Positions 7,144 through 14,747 of a stretch of 51,279 nucleotides of DNA are shown piece after piece (position 1 is the stretch's first letter; each line of letters opens with the position of its first letter). A program made the translations under genes and the position numbers. The notes beneath the pieces are model-generated. The model did no database searches. It saw only the letters and a list, made by a program, of their open reading frames with translations, and was not told the DNA's origin. This DNA is from Candidatus Fermentibacterota bacterium (GTDB lineage: Bacteria > Fermentibacterota > Fermentibacteria > Fermentibacterales > JCC-6): contig JAUVIR010000017.1 of NCBI GenBank assembly GCA_030592645.1, positions 1-51,279 of the forward strand, given 5' to 3'.

Positions 7144-7601
7144 TTGTATTCTCCCGATTTTCCGCCGCTTTTCCGAAGCAGCCTTACCTCTCCTATTTCC
7201 ATACCCCTGTCCAGAGCTTTTGTCATATCGTAGATGATGAGAAGGGCAGTTGTAACACCTGTCAGGGCTTCCATCTCGAAACCTGTTGATTCCACACCCT
7301 TCACAGTACAGGTTGCGCAAATGGTATTTCCATTCTTATTGAATTCTATCTCCACTCCCCCGATTCTCAGCGGATGACACAGTGGAATTGACTCCCAGGT
7401 TCTCTTCACCGCGCTGATGGCACCAATTCTTGCTGTGGAAAATACATCACCCTTGGGAACTTCATCATCATCGATAGCGGCAGATGCGTTTCTGCCGAGT
7501 TTGATAGATCCGGAGGCTATGGCCGTTCTTGAGGTGGCTTCCTTCGATGAAACATCGACCATCCTTGCATTCCCCTTGTCATCGATATGAGACATTTTCA
7601 T
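7131..7601 (-). CDS. moaC: Cyclic pyranopterin monophosphate synthase MoaC
   Basis: 156 residues from the ATG at 7601, just after the moaA stop; a longer frame from 7649 lies inside moaA and is unlikely. MoaC converts 3',8-cyclo-GTP, the MoaA product, into cyclic pyranopterin monophosphate in the cytoplasm. The family signatures are complete: MVDVSSKEATSRTAIA near the start, KGDVFSTARIGAI, SIPLCHPL, and GFEMEALTGV...IYDMTKA with the catalytic aspartate. Length is normal. It lies between moaA and the MOSC-MogA gene and overlaps the latter by 13 bases. Confidence 0.95.
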   Translation of the reverse strand: MKMSHIDDKGNARMVDVSSKEATSRTAIASGSIKLGRNASAAIDDDEVPKGDVFSTARIGAISAVKRTWESIPLCHPLRIGGVEIEFNKNGNTICATCTVKGVESTGFEMEALTGVTTALLIIYDMTKALDRGMEIGEVRLLRKSGGKSGEYKWHG

Positions 7602-7605
7602 GACA

Positions 7606-8550
7606 CTAACCGCCAATCTTCCACATCTTCGCCTGAACACATCCGCCATGAGAATCAGGTTTATTGATTACAGTTCTCCTTACTATGTCTGAAATGATCT
7701 CATCCCCTGCATCATTCCGCAGCAGCTCTTTAAGTGATATTCCCTCCTCCTTTGCAAGACAGGAGTGCAGTGTCCCAAGGACAGATAGCCTGATTCTGCT
7801 GCAGGAATTGCACATAGGATCTGAAAATGGCGCAATAATTCCGAAAGTCTGTCCGTTGTTTCCGAAGGAATAAATTCCTGCTGTGCCGTCATCAATCTGT
7901 CTGACGATTTCACCGTGAACGGAAGCTTTCTCAATTATCTCATCTCTTGAAACGAATGTATCTTCGGAAAGCCTTGATGGCATATGTTCAATGAAACGGA
8001 CTGTAACACCTGTTTCACCGCTCCATATGATGAAATCCTCGATCTCATCATCGTTGATATCTCTCATGACTACGCAGTTAACCTTAACAGGATCAAGACC
8101 CGCGTCGAATGCCGCCGCAACGGCCCCTTCAATATCATCAAGACTTACATCCCTTCTGGAGATACGTTTTATCCTATCATCCTTCAGGCTGTCCAGACTG
8201 ATGTTAACCCTCTCTATTCCAGCATCGGCAAGCTGCTTCGCCATACTGCGAAGCAATAAGCCATTGGTTGTTAGCACCAGCTCACCGGGATTGAGTTCAG
8301 AAATACCCTCCACAATGTCCAGAACGCCTTTCCTTACCAGAGGCTCACCTCCGGTTATTCTCACTTTCGTTATGTCAGCCGCTTTCATGATTATCCCGCA
8401 AAGACGGATAGTTTCATCCACAGAGAGAATGTCTTTATGAGAAACAAGGGGGATACCTGATTCAGGCATACAATAAATGCAGCGGAGATTACACCTGTCA
8501 GTGACTGAAAGCCTGAGGTAATTGATCTCCCGCCCTTTTGAATCTCTCAT
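7606..8550 (-). CDS. moaA: GTP 3',8-cyclase MoaA
   Basis: 314 residues. A radical SAM enzyme that starts molybdopterin synthesis by cyclising GTP. The N-terminal cluster motif is Cys20, Cys24 and Cys27 (CNLRCIYC), with ITGGEP for SAM binding. The second, GTP-binding cluster uses Cys247, Cys250 and Cys264 (CNSC...HSC). The protein ends in Gly-Gly, the conserved C-terminal tail of MoaA. Its ATG overlaps the moeA stop (ATGA), which fixes the start. Confidence 0.96.
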   Translation of the reverse strand: MRDSKGREINYLRLSVTDRCNLRCIYCMPESGIPLVSHKDILSVDETIRLCGIIMKAADITKVRITGGEPLVRKGVLDIVEGISELNPGELVLTTNGLLLRSMAKQLADAGIERVNISLDSLKDDRIKRISRRDVSLDDIEGAVAAAFDAGLDPVKVNCVVMRDINDDEIEDFIIWSGETGVTVRFIEHMPSRLSEDTFVSRDEIIEKASVHGEIVRQIDDGTAGIYSFGNNGQTFGIIAPFSDPMCNSCSRIRLSVLGTLHSCLAKEEGISLKELLRNDAGDEIISDIVRRTVINKPDSHGGCVQAKMWKIGG

Positions 8551-9761
8551 GAGAAAGAGAGTTCTCCCGCTGTGGAACTGAAAAAGTGGAAAGGAAGGGT
8601 TTGTCCAGCCTGAATGGTCAGCTGCTCGGAATCAACTATTGCGAGGGCATTAACATTCACTGTACTCATCAGATCCCCCGAACCCGATGAATCAGGATGA
8701 TGAAGCCTCCAGGCATTGCCTTCCCTGTAAGCGATAACCCTGAGGAAATGCAGTCTGCCCGGTTTCTTCCGGTAATCAGAAGTCATCTCGCCATGGTATG
8801 TCCTCTTGCGGTATCCTTTGAAGCCTGATCTTTTCCGGAGAAGCGGTAGTACGTACTCCTCGATGGATACCATTACGGACACCGGGTTACCCGGGAGCCC
8901 GAAGACAGGAATACCCGCTGTACTGCTGCCGAAGGTTAACGGTTTGCCCGGTTTCTGGGCGACCATCCTGAAATGCAGCTTCACGCCAAGAGATTCAAGC
9001 ACCGATGGAACGAAATCCTTCGTACCCTTTGAAACCCCTCCCGCCACTATAAGAATATCGCTGCAACCCAGAAACTGCCCGAAAGATGCCCTGAGAGAAT
9101 CGGGATCATCAGCGGAATGAACGGAAACTGCTACTGGAAAACCGCTCATTGAAAGCTGAGAAGTTATAAGCGGCAGATTCGCATTTCTTACCTGCCCTGG
9201 TGACGGTATCCAGGTTGGGGGAATTATTTCAGTCCCGGTGGTTACTACGGCAATACGGGGTTTTCTGAATACAGGCAGAACGCCCTTCCCAGCCATGGCT
9301 GCTATTCCAATATGCTGATGGGAAAGTCTAGTGCCGTGTTCCAGCACCAGCTGCCCCTTTTTGACGTCTTCACCTTTCCAGCAGATGTTCGCTCCAACAG
9401 GCGGCACTCTTTCAAGGTGGAGAATGGAATTCTCAACGATAGATTCCTCGACGATCACGATCCTGTCTGCCCCTTCAGGTATTATGGCACCGGTCATTAT
9501 CGGGCAGGCAATACCCGATTTAATTCTGATTTCTCTGGCATCACCAGCGGTGACCTCTTCAAGAAGTTCATGCCTCAGGTCATCTCCTGAAATGGCAAAT
9601 CCATCCATAGCAGAGCGATTGAAAGGCGGCATATCGATATCCGAATGAACATCAGAAGCCAGAACGTGACCAACAGCCACATCAATGGATACTTCTGCAG
9701 CCTCTGGTTCTCCTGAATGATCCAGCACCAGTTTAAGCGCTTCCTCGAACGGAATCATCAT
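8547..9761 (-). CDS. moeA: Molybdopterin molybdotransferase MoeA
   Basis: 404 residues, normal for MoeA, which inserts molybdate into adenylylated molybdopterin. Visible family segments: MPPFNRSAMDGFAI near residue 45, GAIIPEGADRIVIVE, the MogA-like core with TTGTE and VAGGVSKGTKDF, PGKPLTFG and VFGLPGNPVSV, then the C-terminal beta domain. Both ends overlap neighbours by four bases (ATGA), to the MobB-ModE gene upstream and moaA downstream, so the five genes form a tightly coupled operon. Confidence 0.95.
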   Translation of the reverse strand: MMIPFEEALKLVLDHSGEPEAAEVSIDVAVGHVLASDVHSDIDMPPFNRSAMDGFAISGDDLRHELLEEVTAGDAREIRIKSGIACPIMTGAIIPEGADRIVIVEESIVENSILHLERVPPVGANICWKGEDVKKGQLVLEHGTRLSHQHIGIAAMAGKGVLPVFRKPRIAVVTTGTEIIPPTWIPSPGQVRNANLPLITSQLSMSGFPVAVSVHSADDPDSLRASFGQFLGCSDILIVAGGVSKGTKDFVPSVLESLGVKLHFRMVAQKPGKPLTFGSSTAGIPVFGLPGNPVSVMVSIEEYVLPLLRKRSGFKGYRKRTYHGEMTSDYRKKPGRLHFLRVIAYREGNAWRLHHPDSSGSGDLMSTVNVNALAIVDSEQLTIQAGQTLPFHFFSSTAGELSFS

Positions 9762-10564
9762 ACCTCCAGACTGCCGAGTATAATGTTGAAATCCTCCTCG
9801 GATTTCTCCCAGATCTGCAGCAGTGTCTCCGCGAGAGGAGTAATACTGGTCCCTCCGCCTCCAGCTCCTCCTCTGTCACTGAAAAGCAGTTTTGCTCCAA
9901 GGCGCTGTTCGGCATCGTGCAGCAGCACCCAGGCTCGCTTGTACTGGATCCCGGTTTTCCTGGCAGCCTGCAGAATAGATCCCGTCTCACGGACAGCCTT
10001 CAGCAGGTCCATTCTACCTTCTCCAAAGAGTGGCTTTCCGTGAAGGTTCAGCCAGTGCTTACCGCCAATTGATAAAGGAGAATAATTACCTACCCGCATC
10101 AATCCCGGCACCAGTCTTGCAATCCTGTCCGCACTTTCTGAAGATACCGGACCATCTAATGTGAGATCCGCTCTGGGCTCCAATCCTTCCGCAGATTGCT
10201 TCTGCCGCGAATCCGAACGAATATGAATATGAAAATCAGGATCAAGCAGCTTAAGAATCGAGTTGCTCTCGAAAATCGTGATGTCCAGAGGGAATACAAA
10301 TTCATCGAGACTGTCTGCAAGCTCGTCAATTGTTGTATACGTGAAGAAAACAACCTTTGACGCACCTGCTGCACTGAAACGGCTGGTATCTGTACCGGCA
10401 GGTCCCTTCCCGTCGCTGATTCGGGAAGGACCGTGTCCCGCACGCGAGAGTTTAACACAGGCCACAGTTAAAGTGGCTGATGTCAACTCTTTTGTGAGAC
10501 ATTCAGCAATGAGTGTTTTGCCAAGTTTCCTCGAATCCGAGGAAACAACTATGCTTTTTCCCAA
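9758..10564 (-). CDS. MobB-like P-loop domain fused to a ModE-type winged helix
   Basis: 268 residues from a TTG at 10564; a GGAG six bases upstream supports this start and no ATG fits. Residues 1-110 look like a MobB-type P-loop domain, with a degenerate Walker A (SDSRKLGKT, 9-17, lacking the first glycine) and a hydrophobic strand ending in FES near 98. Residues 168-262 are a ModE N-terminal winged helix (GKPLFGEGRMDLLKAV, TGSILQAARKTGIQYKRAW, then GGAGGGG before TPL), which in ModE binds molybdate-operon DNA. The molybdate-binding MOP domains of ModE are absent. As first gene of the Moco operon it is probably an autoregulator; its ligand could be a nucleotide or a molybdopterin species (inference). 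Confidence 0.82.
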   Translation of the reverse strand: MGKSIVVSSDSRKLGKTLIAECLTKELTSATLTVACVKLSRAGHGPSRISDGKGPAGTDTSRFSAAGASKVVFFTYTTIDELADSLDEFVFPLDITIFESNSILKLLDPDFHIHIRSDSRQKQSAEGLEPRADLTLDGPVSSESADRIARLVPGLMRVGNYSPLSIGGKHWLNLHGKPLFGEGRMDLLKAVRETGSILQAARKTGIQYKRAWVLLHDAEQRLGAKLLFSDRGGAGGGGTSITPLAETLLQIWEKSEEDFNIILGSLEV

Positions 10565-10589
10565 AAAATACTCCGTTCAATCATCATGC

Positions 10590-10604
10590 AAGGGTTATAC
10601 CCTT
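10590..10604 (-). promoter_or_regulatory. Palindrome overlapping the -10 of the Moco operon, candidate operator
   Basis: AAGGGTTATACCCTT is a perfect inverted repeat (6+3+6), centred 33 bases upstream of the TTG start at 10564. On the minus strand it contains TATAAC, a plausible -10, with TTGATC 18 bases further upstream as a weak -35. It is well placed for repression by the ModE-type domain encoded by the first gene, but it is not the E. coli ModE consensus. Confidence 0.45.
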
Positions 10605-10761
10605 AGAACATAACGCAGATCAATTGATTTGAAAACTGCCCGAATGGTCGAAAGGGTCATAGGGACAGAAAATCCAGTGTAATGCAACTCCGGTCGAACC
10701 TGTCGTTGAGAAAGTTGAGTTCTAGTATGTTACGTAATTACTGACAACGCTGGAGGCAGGC

Positions 10762-12264
10762 ATGAGATCAGAATATCTGTTGACAAGGATTATCCTTGCA
10801 CTCACCCTTGTTTCGTTACTGATGATTCTTTTTGCCTTTCTGACCTCTACAAGCATGAATGGAGTCATACTGGGGCGTTGGTCAGTTTCAGTTACGCTGG
10901 CATCTGTTATCCTGTTAATTGCATGCGGTCTTATCATCCGTTTTCTGACAGGATCAGAGAAAATACTTGAATCGGGCAGAGTCCTGCTTTCCAGATGCCC
11001 TGATTTTCTAGCTTCATTGCTGATGGTCACCACCCTTCCCCTCTTTTTCGTACTCTGGTTTCTTTTCCCGATCCCATTCCTTCAGAGAACATCCGCCATA
11101 ATCGGAACCGCTCTCCTTACTCTTGCTCCCGGTCTCCTGATAATCGTCAGCTATCCGCGCAAACGCAGAAGATCGGCAATCCTCGGAACGGTTGTCATGG
11201 CAGTTTCACTTCTGACAGCTTTACTGATATCGGAACTCGTACTGAGAAAGCTGATGCCGCCGGGCATCTTCAATCCCAGGTTCGGTCTTCGCCCATATCA
11301 GCACGTAGAGCTGGAGGTTAACCTTCGGGGGATAACCCCGGGAGGTGTATTGACTACGAATGCATGGGGTATGCGAGGGGAGAATCCCCCCGAAAACTGG
11401 GACGAATGGCTGACAATTGTTTCCGTGGGGGGAAGTACCACTGCCAACTTCTACCTGGATGATTCACTCACATGGTCCGCAATCATTCAGGACAGGCTTC
11501 GAGAAGTGTATCCGCAAACGTGGGTAGGTAACTGCGGTATTCCAAAACACTCTGCCGCGGAACACGCTTTGCTGGTCAGGGAAATTCTTTCCGAAGTGAA
11601 TCCTGACTATGCATTATTTCTGGTTGGTATAAATGATGTTGGACAGTTTCTCAGAGGGGAAGCTGCTCTGAATGTCAGCCTGCCGGAGACAGGTTTCCGG
11701 CAGGCTGTTTTCAAGCATTGCATGCTTATGCAGGTGCTGTATAAACTGAAGATAGTATTCATTGATAAAGCACCCGTACTGTCCCAGGCCGTTGATCCTA
11801 TGTTCATAGAGGAGCCCATGTTATCTACCGAGATGGAGCTGCCGGATGATCTTCACGATCTCATTCCACAGCCGGATGAGTACAGGAACAGAATAGAAGC
11901 AATTATTCTCGAATGTCGTATATTGGGCATTATTCCGGTATTCATGACTCAACCGATTCTTTATGAAGATAATGAGTACTGGAGAGGAATTCAGGGAGGA
12001 AGCTACTGGTTTGGCGGGGCCGATTCCAATTTCTCTGCAGCTTCCTACTGGTTAATTCTGAATACTCTCAACAACGATTTGATCGAGGTTTGTGAGCGGG
12101 AAAGCGTAGCATACATTGATCTTGCATCAATGATAATGCATTCGAGAGACATTTTTTATGATTCCATGCATCTTACCGAATATGGGGCGGTCATGGTTGG
12201 CGAGGAGGTCGCAGATTACTTTATTGAAAGAATCGTCAATGAGCAGGATCATGAAAACAGATAA
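10762..12264 (+). CDS. Membrane-anchored SGNH/GDSL hydrolase
   Basis: 500 residues. The first 162 hold about five membrane helices (near 8-29, 42-62, 84-104, 111-131 and 139-161). The rest, from about 212, is an SGNH hydrolase domain with all four blocks: Ser225 in VGGST, Gly256-Asn257, Asn291-Asp292 in GINDVG, and Asp467/His470 in DSMHLTEYGA. SGNH enzymes remove or transfer acyl groups, often O-acetyl from glycans. The start has GGAGG six bases upstream. The next gene, a carbamoyltransferase-SxtJ fusion, follows after 21 bases and then a DUF5989 gene. This combination recurs in many bacterial genomes as I know them, and this protein is its usual hydrolase. The substrate is unknown. Confidence 0.88.
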   Translation: MRSEYLLTRIILALTLVSLLMILFAFLTSTSMNGVILGRWSVSVTLASVILLIACGLIIRFLTGSEKILESGRVLLSRCPDFLASLLMVTTLPLFFVLWFLFPIPFLQRTSAIIGTALLTLAPGLLIIVSYPRKRRRSAILGTVVMAVSLLTALLISELVLRKLMPPGIFNPRFGLRPYQHVELEVNLRGITPGGVLTTNAWGMRGENPPENWDEWLTIVSVGGSTTANFYLDDSLTWSAIIQDRLREVYPQTWVGNCGIPKHSAAEHALLVREILSEVNPDYALFLVGINDVGQFLRGEAALNVSLPETGFRQAVFKHCMLMQVLYKLKIVFIDKAPVLSQAVDPMFIEEPMLSTEMELPDDLHDLIPQPDEYRNRIEAIILECRILGIIPVFMTQPILYEDNEYWRGIQGGSYWFGGADSNFSAASYWLILNTLNNDLIEVCERESVAYIDLASMIMHSRDIFYDSMHLTEYGAVMVGEEVADYFIERIVNEQDHENR

Positions 12265-12285
12265 AGCATCACAGGGGGTCATCTC

Positions 12286-14502
12286 ATAAATACCTGGATA
12301 CTTGGAATATCCGCCTTCTACCACGACTCGGCAGCATGTCTTATTCATAATGGCAGAATTGTCGCTGCGGCGCAGGAGGAAAGGTTCACCCGGAAAAAGC
12401 ACGACCACCGCTTTCCGGAAAACGCAATCGCCTACTGCCTGAAAGAGGGCGGTATTGAAGCTGCAGATCTTTCTCATGCAGGTTTCTATGATAAACCTTT
12501 TCTGAAATTTGAGCGGCTTTTAGAAACGTATCTTTCTTACGCTCCGAGCGGGCTGCATTCATATCTGAAATCCATGCCTCTCTGGCTTAAGGAAAAGCTC
12601 TGGATGGGTGATCTTATCAAGAAGAATCTCAAGGGATACAAGGGTGAAATCACATATCCCGAGCATCATCAGTCACACGCTGCATCAGCCTTCTTTCCAG
12701 GTCCTTTCAAGGAAGCAGCTATCATAACAATGGATGGTGTTGGAGAATGGGCTACCGCCTCCTGGGGGGTAGGTAAAGGAAACAGGATAGATCTTCACAG
12801 TGAGCTGCTATTTCCGAGCAGCCTCGGATTACTGTACACTGCATTTACTTATTACATCGGCTTCAAAGTTAACAACGGTGAATACAAGGTGATGGGACTT
12901 GCTCCATACGGTAAACCGGTATACGCGCAGACCATACTCGATAATCTGATCGACCTGAAAGAAGACGGTAGTTTCAGGCTGGACATGAGTTACTTCAACT
13001 ATTGCCAGGGTCTCACTATGACATCCGATAAGTTCCACGAGCTTTTCGGTGATCTTCCCAGAAAACCGGAGAGCAGCATCACTCAGCGTGATATGAACCT
13101 TGCTGCATCCGTTCAGGCAGTAACGGAAGAGATCGTTCTTAGAACGGCAAGGTATGTCAGACGGGAAACCGGGCAGCGAAACCTCTGCCTTGCAGGCGGC
13201 GTCGCCCTCAACTGCGTTGCAAACGGGAAGATACTCAGGGAGCGTATTTTTGATGATATCTGGATACAGCCGGCTGCGGGAGATGCCGGGGGCAGTCTAG
13301 GCGCAGCTCTGTTCATCTGGCACCAGATACTTGGAAACCAGCGTGATGTCGATGGTGTTCATGATCTGCAGCAGGGGTCTTATCTCGGTCCCGGCTGGAG
13401 TGACAGTGAAATAGAAAAGTGGCTTGCAGATGCAGGATATCCTTACGAGAAAATGGATGAAGCAGACCTTTTCGATACGGTCTCCGGCGGTATCGCCGCC
13501 GGCAGGGTGATAGGCTGGTATGCCGGCAGGATGGAGTTCGGCCCGAGAGCCCTGGGCAACAGATCGATAATTGGAGATGCCAGAAGTGAATCAATGCAGT
13601 CAATCATCAATCTTAAGATAAAATACAGGGAGTCCTTCCGGCCGTTCGCACCATCTGTTCTTCTGGAAGATCTTGAGGAATTCTTCGATACAGATAAAGC
13701 AAGCCCATATATGCTTCTGGTCACTCCGGTACGCACAAGTCATCGAAGAGAGCTGTCGGAGGAGGAGGAGAAGCTGTTCGGAATGGAGAAACTCAGAATC
13801 CCCAGATCGGACATTCCGGCGATAACGCATGTTGATTATTCATCCCGCCTTCAGACTGTAAGCGCTGCGGATAATCCCCGCTACCACGGACTGATCTCAA
13901 GTTTCAAGAAAAAGACAGGATACGGCATAGTAATCAACACAAGTTTCAATGTCAGGGGCGAACCGATTGTATGTACACCTCAGGATGCATACCTCTGCTT
14001 CATGCGGACGGAGATGGACATTCTTGCTCTTGGAAACTGCTTTCTGAAAAAAGAGGAGCAGCCCCATCTCGAACCGGCGGATGAGCATCACTCGGAAAAA
14101 AGAAAAATACCCGAAGTGAAAAGCAGAGCGGAGTTAAGAAAATTCGGTTTGATAATGGCGGGAGCTTTTGCGGTATTATGTGTACTGCTTTATTTCAGGA
14201 ACAGCACACTGCCGCCACCGGCGGCGGGCTTGTCCGGTTTCTTTCTTCTATCAGCTCTCCTGTACCCGGGGCTGCTGTTTCCGATTGAGAAACTATGGAT
14301 GAAGCTTGCTTCCGTAATGAGCTATATCATGACAAGAGTACTTCTCACTCTCGTTTACATACTGGCAGTTATCCCCACAGGACTGATCATGCGTCTTCTG
14401 GGAAAAAGACCCCTGCAGCTCGGTTTCGCAGAAGAGGTGAAGACATACTGGGTAGATGTCGATCCAGAAGGTCCTTGCAGCAGGCCGGAAAAACAATACT
14501 GA
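12286..14502 (+). CDS. NodU/CmcH/TobZ-type carbamoyltransferase fused to an SxtJ-like membrane domain
   Basis: The conserved N terminus (WILGISAFYHDSAACL) begins at 12295, yet the first in-frame ATG is at 12574, inside the domain. I place the start at ATA 12286, seven bases after AGGGGG, giving 738 residues. Alternatively, one missing G in that run hides an ATG at 12251. The N-terminal domain carries the metal-binding histidines HHQSHAA (127-133). The C-terminal domain (GPRALGNRSI, then TSFNVRGEPIV) makes carbamoyl-adenylate in known members. Residues about 616-721 add an SxtJ-like domain with three hydrophobic segments ending in LMRLLGKRPL, normally a separate protein. The enzyme would O-carbamoylate an unknown hydroxyl acceptor, probably at the membrane. 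Confidence 0.87.
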   Translation: MNTWILGISAFYHDSAACLIHNGRIVAAAQEERFTRKKHDHRFPENAIAYCLKEGGIEAADLSHAGFYDKPFLKFERLLETYLSYAPSGLHSYLKSMPLWLKEKLWMGDLIKKNLKGYKGEITYPEHHQSHAASAFFPGPFKEAAIITMDGVGEWATASWGVGKGNRIDLHSELLFPSSLGLLYTAFTYYIGFKVNNGEYKVMGLAPYGKPVYAQTILDNLIDLKEDGSFRLDMSYFNYCQGLTMTSDKFHELFGDLPRKPESSITQRDMNLAASVQAVTEEIVLRTARYVRRETGQRNLCLAGGVALNCVANGKILRERIFDDIWIQPAAGDAGGSLGAALFIWHQILGNQRDVDGVHDLQQGSYLGPGWSDSEIEKWLADAGYPYEKMDEADLFDTVSGGIAAGRVIGWYAGRMEFGPRALGNRSIIGDARSESMQSIINLKIKYRESFRPFAPSVLLEDLEEFFDTDKASPYMLLVTPVRTSHRRELSEEEEKLFGMEKLRIPRSDIPAITHVDYSSRLQTVSAADNPRYHGLISSFKKKTGYGIVINTSFNVRGEPIVCTPQDAYLCFMRTEMDILALGNCFLKKEEQPHLEPADEHHSEKRKIPEVKSRAELRKFGLIMAGAFAVLCVLLYFRNSTLPPPAAGLSGFFLLSALLYPGLLFPIEKLWMKLASVMSYIMTRVLLTLVYILAVIPTGLIMRLLGKRPLQLGFAEEVKTYWVDVDPEGPCSRPEKQY

Positions 14503-14515
14503 GATAGGATAAATA

Positions 14516-14665
14516 ATGGGACGTATCAAAGATATCTGGGGATTCCTGCGAACAAGGAAAAAATGGTGGCTGGTTCCGATAATAACAGTACTGCTTTTGC
14601 TTAGTCTTATCATTGTTCTTTCGCAGGGCTCGGCGCTCGCGCCTTTCATTTACGCGATCTTCTGA
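14516..14665 (+). CDS. DUF5989 family small membrane protein (SxtK-like)
   Basis: A 49-residue protein beginning MGRIKDIWGFLRTRKKWW, followed by one membrane helix (about 20-37, VPIITVLLLLSLIIVL) and ending GSALAPFIYAIF. W-G-F-L-R-x-R-K-K-W-W and Q-G-S-A-L-A-P-F-I-Y are hallmarks of DUF5989, the small partner always seen with SxtI/SxtJ-type carbamoyltransferases. An AGGAT lies just upstream of the ATG and the gap from the carbamoyltransferase is 13 bases. The basic, aromatic N terminus would sit on the cytoplasmic face. Function unknown. Confidence 0.9.
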   Translation: MGRIKDIWGFLRTRKKWWLVPIITVLLLLSLIIVLSQGSALAPFIYAIF

Positions 14666-14747
14666 TCTTTGGGAAAGAGTCGATGAACAACTGAAGTGAT
14701 TATTCAGGTACTTATAGAAGTAATCGAATATAAAGTGTCCCTGCAGC

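Noticed and set aside
7144-7320. Upstream extension of the MOSC-MogA frame by 59 codons
   Set aside because: These codons lie inside moaC in another frame, have no domain, and the MOSC domain begins at the ATG at 7143.
10565-10761. Possible Moco riboswitch between the divergent operons
   Set aside because: The region is under 200 bases and I see only one short palindrome, not the multi-helix structure of that riboswitch.
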